From assembly GCF_030272615.1 (NCBI RefSeq), contig NC_081413.1, positions 332,172,302 to 332,236,301 on the forward strand: a stretch of DNA of 64,000 nucleotides, written 5' to 3'. This stretch comes from Cryptomeria japonica. Its lineage: Eukaryota; Streptophyta; Pinopsida; Cupressales; Cupressaceae. Of this stretch, positions 59,441-64,000 are shown in pieces. The notes below the pieces were generated by a model. The model was not told the DNA's origin, did not search any database, and saw only the letters and a program-made list of their open reading frames with translations. A program made the position numbers and the translations under genes. The stretch's first letter is position 1; every line of letters starts with the position of its first letter.

Positions 59441-60615
59441 TATTCTTATAAATATAAGTTCCTATTATTATGGATGTCGACTTTGTTGGTCTCGATGTGT
59501 AACTTTATAGCATTATTTGGTTCAGAGCTGGTCTAGTGTGATACAATAATAGTGGGTTGGCTCCATGATTATTCAGATATGTGGAATCTACTATTGGATG
59601 ATTTAGAAGGCTTATGAAGATGTATCATGATGTTTCCAGAGCCTTGGTGTTGATTTTTAGGATTCGTGGTTGATGTTGAATCATATGTGACTATTCTAGT
59701 GTTAGTGTACAAGAATATGTTTCATTTCTATGTCTACTAGTACTTTGGTGATATTGTTCAATTTTTCAATGTTGTGGACATTTATTTATGCTATCTTGGG
59801 CAACTGCAAGTACCCTTGGTGGTTTGCATTACAGTTTGAGCAAGTCATGTTAATGTGCATTGTATTTTCTTTTGCACCTAACCTATAATGTTTTGGTCAG
59901 TGTTGATCTTTGGGAAATGTTTTAGGATGGATAAGAATAGTGTGATGCCTCGCACTTCTTATTTTTCCTTTTGCATTGCATTAGTGTTTTTTTTGGGCCG
60001 ATTGTTTTGTAATTGCATGTTACATCTAATTGGATCGGTCTAATTATTGTTACTATGGTTGCAAATGGTATATAAAGGATTAAATCATTGTGGAAAGATA
60101 TAGACACGTTATGTGGGTTATATGAATTATTTAAAAAGTAGTACATAGGTTCAGAAGTATAACAAAATAGTAATGAAGACAATTTCTTGTGATCAACATT
60201 TGAGTAAATGCGGTCCTTTGCAATTCAATCCTTTTGATGTTATTTTATCAGAACTGTTGTATCTTGCATTGAAGAAGTGATATTTAGTGATTGTAAATCC
60301 TTATTGTGTATTTCCCTAAGGTTGTACACCTTAGCTTTGCAATTCATCGTAGGAGTAGTGATCTCCTTGGTCTCTAGCCTGAACATTGTAATTTGATTAT
60401 CATATAGTGAGATAGTTCTCACCATGGTTTTTCCCAGTTTGGGTTTTCCATGTAAAAATCTTACCTGTTCTTGTGTGGTTTCTTTTAAGGTTTTGATTAT
60501 TTACTTACATACATAAGGTAGATAGAATTAATGCTATCTAAAAGGTTAAATTTAATTTTTTTAGTGTATGTTGATTCACCTCTCCTCCATTCCTAGAATT
60601 CGATAGTGTTCAATA
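59441..60615 (+). mobile_element. Copia-type LTR (E), related to the LTR at 12538-14027
   Basis: Follows a purine tract and ends tagtgttcaata, comparable to gtgttcaaca in LTR X. Shared blocks include caccttag-tttgca, gaacattgtaat, ttctcaccatggttttt and gattcacc-ctctcc. The TATA box tatataaa is at 60069-60076. Both LTRs have lost the left TG. Confidence 0.6.
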
Positions 60616-60845
60616 AGGTGAAAAACAAACCTTTTCCCAACAATAATGTCATATTCAAATCTTACTCTCTTAATACTTTCATACTGGTTTATTGCACCAA
60701 CATGATGTTTGAAGTGTTTTTTGTAGCTACATTCACTAGAAGGCCATGTCCATGTAGGTTATCCAAACCTATGACATTCCAAGACAAATTTTATTTTTTA
60801 GATTTTGGTGTATTCTTAATATATAACACATGAAGGGTAGGTTGA
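60616..60845. other. Unassigned sequence left of solo LTR H1
   Basis: No gene recognised; one 75-residue frame (60606-60833) has no domain I know. It ends with gttga (60841-60845), the left TSD of H1. With 62364-63392 it forms the pre-insertion sequence. Confidence 0.4.
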
Positions 60846-62358
60846 TTTAATAGATGGAAAATTAGGGTTTCACAAGTTTTACTTTGTAAAGTAGGAAATG
60901 ACCTAACTTTGACATGCATCACATTAAAAGAAGGATGAACTCGATAGATCCAACCTCAATTCTATTAGGAACAGGGTTGAATATTGATTGGAGTCTTATT
61001 TCCTTTTTATTTAAGTTGAAAATGTAGTTGAAAAGAGGTAAATTGAATGCCAAATCTAAAGTAAGAAAGTACATGCATTAACTAACAACTTAGACTGATT
61101 ATGCTAACTGATGATGAAACAAAAAATTCACAACAGGTAAAAAAATAGATAGGCAATCTGACTGCACACATGTGACTAACATTTGATGCTGATTTGGTAC
61201 AACCAGGGCACCTAATGCCTTGGTCCTTTGAAATTTTGTTGAATAATTTGGAATCTAAAGATGTCTGGAATCTATCTACAAAATCTGATGAAAAATACTA
61301 AGAACAAGGATGCCCCCACTACTCTGGTCCAAACAAGGGTGCCCCCACCACCCTGGTCCTCTAAAATTAGGTCCAAATTTTAGGAGAAAGTCTGTATCAT
61401 CCTCTTGATGTTGTCTGAAGTATTTTGGCTCTGTCAAGTACCTACAGTTGCACACAAGAGGAAAGAAAGGGGGTTGTGGATAGGGGTTTGCCTTAGGTCA
61501 AATATCAAGTTTGGAATTAACCCTATTTAAAATGAAATTGAATTGGAAATTTTTCCTTTTGAGGGCAAGGCTAGATATAAAATTGAAATTCTTGAATGCA
61601 GATGGTTATACCTTCAATAGGTGATGCAATGCTCTTAGGATAAGTCCTTTGTGCGTTGATGCAATAACATGATAAATCACATAAAATACATCATGAAATC
61701 ATAGATAAAACATAAATGGAAGATGAATAAATGTAGTTTGCCACTACTTGAATCTAATATGCTCTTGAGGAAGAAGAATTGTTCTTGAATTGATGATAAT
61801 GTTGACATAAAATAAGATCATGAAAATCAATTAAGAGGGATTCCTTGTATAGGGATTTCATAATTAAAATAACCTTTAGGCCAACTTAGATTTGATATAT
61901 TTTCACATGGAGTAGGATTTTAATTATATAAGACCACCAAATTATCCTCCCACAATTCGGGGGAAAATGTGCAATACCAAGTAGCTCCCATCAACCTGGT
62001 CCTGTCAACATTTTTTTGACTTTTTAGAAATGCAAGATAATGGGGTCCTAATGCCAATTCCACCTCAGTGGCTCAAACCATAATGCATAGGTATGCAAAA
62101 TATTATTTGAGAGTCAAAATTATGGTAACATCAAGGATAAATCAAAATAAAATGATTAAGAGCACACCTAGAATTAGGGGCCCAAATAAGAGTGTGATGA
62201 TGTAATAAAGTGAAATAAGACCCATAATTACGACTTAAATATTAATTATTTACAATAAATGTCCCATAATGCATAGAGGAAAGAAAAATTCTAAAATAGG
62301 TGCTAGGAGAGTGTGTAATTGGACACACTAATAAAGGTGTACAATTTAGGATGTTACA
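60846..62358 (+). mobile_element. Solo LTR H1, TSD gttga
   Basis: Starts tttaatagatggaaaattag (TG changed to TT by comparison with H2), ends tttaggatgttaca, and is flanked by gttga at 60841-60845 and 62359-62363. Length 1513 bp. It contains several short ccctggtcct-like repeats (61308, 61349, 61999). The internal order matches H2 at 63393-64000, including the pair taggggtttgccttaggtca and gggttttgcctaagtcaaa. Confidence 0.78.
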
Positions 62359-62363
62359 GTTGA

Positions 62364-63392
62364 CTCTCATTTTCCATTTCCTTTTTTGTCTGTCTCCTTG
62401 AGATCGTTATATCTAAGTCTTTCACTTTTCTTTTGATTTAATCCATAATTTGTTATTTTATCTATCCTAGTATTTTAACTAGGGGTTCTTAATTTTCCTT
62501 GAATCATGCATGCATCCAACTATTGTTATTGGATAAATAGCTAAAAAATAATTTCTTTCTTTTAGCAATCAAACAACTAAGGGGCTTCCAAAACATGTAA
62601 TCTCTAGAATAAACTTTACTCTTCTTTCCTTAGCAAAAAGGGATTTACCTTCCTTATGTGTAACTATAGCTAGATGAGTTTTATCCCCTAACTTATGTAT
62701 TCCAATATTATTTATCAAATTTTCTATAACATAATTGGATCTTTTCTCCTTAGTTAAACATGAGTTTCTTTCCTTTAGTATATTTATGGCACATAGGCCT
62801 ATCTTCTATTCATTGTTTGATTTATACTTATCAACATTCTCTAACAATACTTTATCCATCCCATGGTCTACCTCATCACTTTGCCTCTATTCATATGAAA
62901 ACACCTATAGATTTTGATCATCTTTTAGAGGTTTTATTTCTTCTAGAAAAACTTTTAGCACTACTACTTGAATTTTAGTATAGACATTCTCAAGAATCAA
63001 AGGTCCCATATTCTCAAGTTTTAGGATGGTGTTTTCCTTACCAGTATCTTCTTGGATGCACTCTAAATTAACCTCCCAATAAAAGGACTAATCTTTGAGG
63101 GATAATAATATCCAACCTTACCATAACCTTTATTCAAAGAATCCAAGTTGATTCAAGGGAAATACTTGGTCCAATGGAAAACCACCTTTTGTTTGAAACA
63201 TGAAAAATGGGATTTTTCAAAAGCAAGAACCTCTTTCCATACATTAAATTTTGAGGAGGTATATGTTTACAAAGGGAGAATAGTTATATAATTACTGAAA
63301 ATATAGATCCTAACATTTATACATACACAAGAAACTTTTTGAATTTAGCTATAGGATATATTGTCGAAACTTGACCAAAGGTGCTTTCTTAG
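62364..63392. other. Unassigned sequence between H1 and H2
   Basis: AT-rich sequence with no recognised gene, LTR terminus or tandem repeat. Frames of 60-72 residues (62735-62978) overlap in two phases and have no known domain. Confidence 0.35.
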
Positions 63393-64000
63393 TGTAATGG
63401 TGCAAATTTTGAAATTAGGGTTTCAATGATGGAAGCACAAACAATCCCAAATTTACCATTACAAGGGGAAATATGGGTGAACCTAATAGATCTAGTCTCA
63501 ATCCCACTAAGGGTTGAGAATTATAATTAGATTCACCTGGAGTTGGGGTTTGAGTTCCTCTTCCTCAAGGGTTGAATTGGATTGTTGACACTTAGGGCAA
63601 AATAGGTGATAATTAAATTATCTTGACAGAAACAATCAGCTACAAATGTCCCATAGATCCATTGACTTGGATTTGGGTAAAATAAGATGTCTAGAATCTA
63701 TTCTGAGAAATTTATCCCAATTTTTCGGGACAAGTAGTATCAATTCACCATGGTCCTTCAAATTTTCTATCGTCAAAAGCTGAAAGTGTTCATTTGTGTG
63801 AAATATTTTGATCCTCCCAAGTATATCTCCATGCCTATTTGTTGTGAAAAAAAATGAAGGGGAAGATGTTGGGCATAGGGTTTTGCCTAAGTCAAACCCT
63901 AGTTTTGGAATTAACCTTGAATGAAATAATGCAAATACTGAAATAAATGCTAAATGGGTATACCTCATATCTACAATTGTTGATGATGATGCAATTTTCT
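63393..64000 (+). mobile_element. Start of a second H-family LTR (H2), runs off the window
   Basis: Starts tgtaatggtgcaaattttga and follows the block order of H1 for about 600 bases. The probable left TSD is cttag (63388-63392). The right end is outside the window. A 110-residue minus-strand frame (63636-63968) is not supported. Confidence 0.65.

Overview
This is intergenic DNA from a large, repeat-filled plant genome. A gymnosperm is plausible from the very long LTRs, the deep nesting and the absence of any intact host gene, but the sequence does not settle the species. I see no intact cellular gene, no rRNA or tRNA gene and nothing bacterial. Nearly every base can be assigned to LTR retrotransposons or their solo LTRs. 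Most boundaries come from TG...CA termini with matching 5-bp target-site duplications (TSDs).

Layout, left to right. 1-5443: a long LTR-like element (F1) with a second copy of the same family (F2, 624-5024, TSD taatg) inserted into it. 5449-8271: the 3' internal part of a Ty3/gypsy-type element (G), built of four successive minisatellites and ending in a purine tract. 8272-about 11000: two LTRs of that family lying head to tail. 11148-12270: a decayed Ty1/copia RT-RNaseH fragment, followed by a copia-type LTR (12538-14027). 14028-57176: an unrecognised copia-associated reading frame (D), now cut in three by two oppositely oriented long LTR elements: C' (15145-19301, TSD gacaa) and C (41319-56249, TSD gaaag). 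Element B (41365-52681, gypsy, TSD gatag) sits inside C. A block of about 4.1 kb spanning the end of C', part of D and the start of B has been tandemly triplicated (18841 to about 44312). Element A (23176-36431, TSD agcat) then landed in the middle unit. 57177-60615: two copia-type 3' ends with LTRs. 60616-64000: unassigned DNA with a solo LTR (H1, 60846-62358, TSD gttga) and the start of a second one (H2, from 63393).

The most notable object is element A. It has near-identical 1.5-kb LTRs, a primer-binding site matching tRNA-Trp and a purine tract, but no recognisable gag or pol. In sense it carries an 816-codon low-complexity frame, followed in the same frame by a further stretch after one TAA. 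In antisense it carries a 611-codon plant mobile domain (PMD; MAIN/MAIL1-like) gene. That gene has nine premature TAG or TGA stops but no frameshift. A, B and G share their 3' non-coding design, including a short inverted repeat whose right arm is the start of the purine tract.

The order of events can be read from the sequence: D, then C' and C into D, then B into C, then the tandem triplication, then A. Units 1 and 3 keep the empty site for A. The D reading frame rejoins when C' and one TSD copy are removed in thought.
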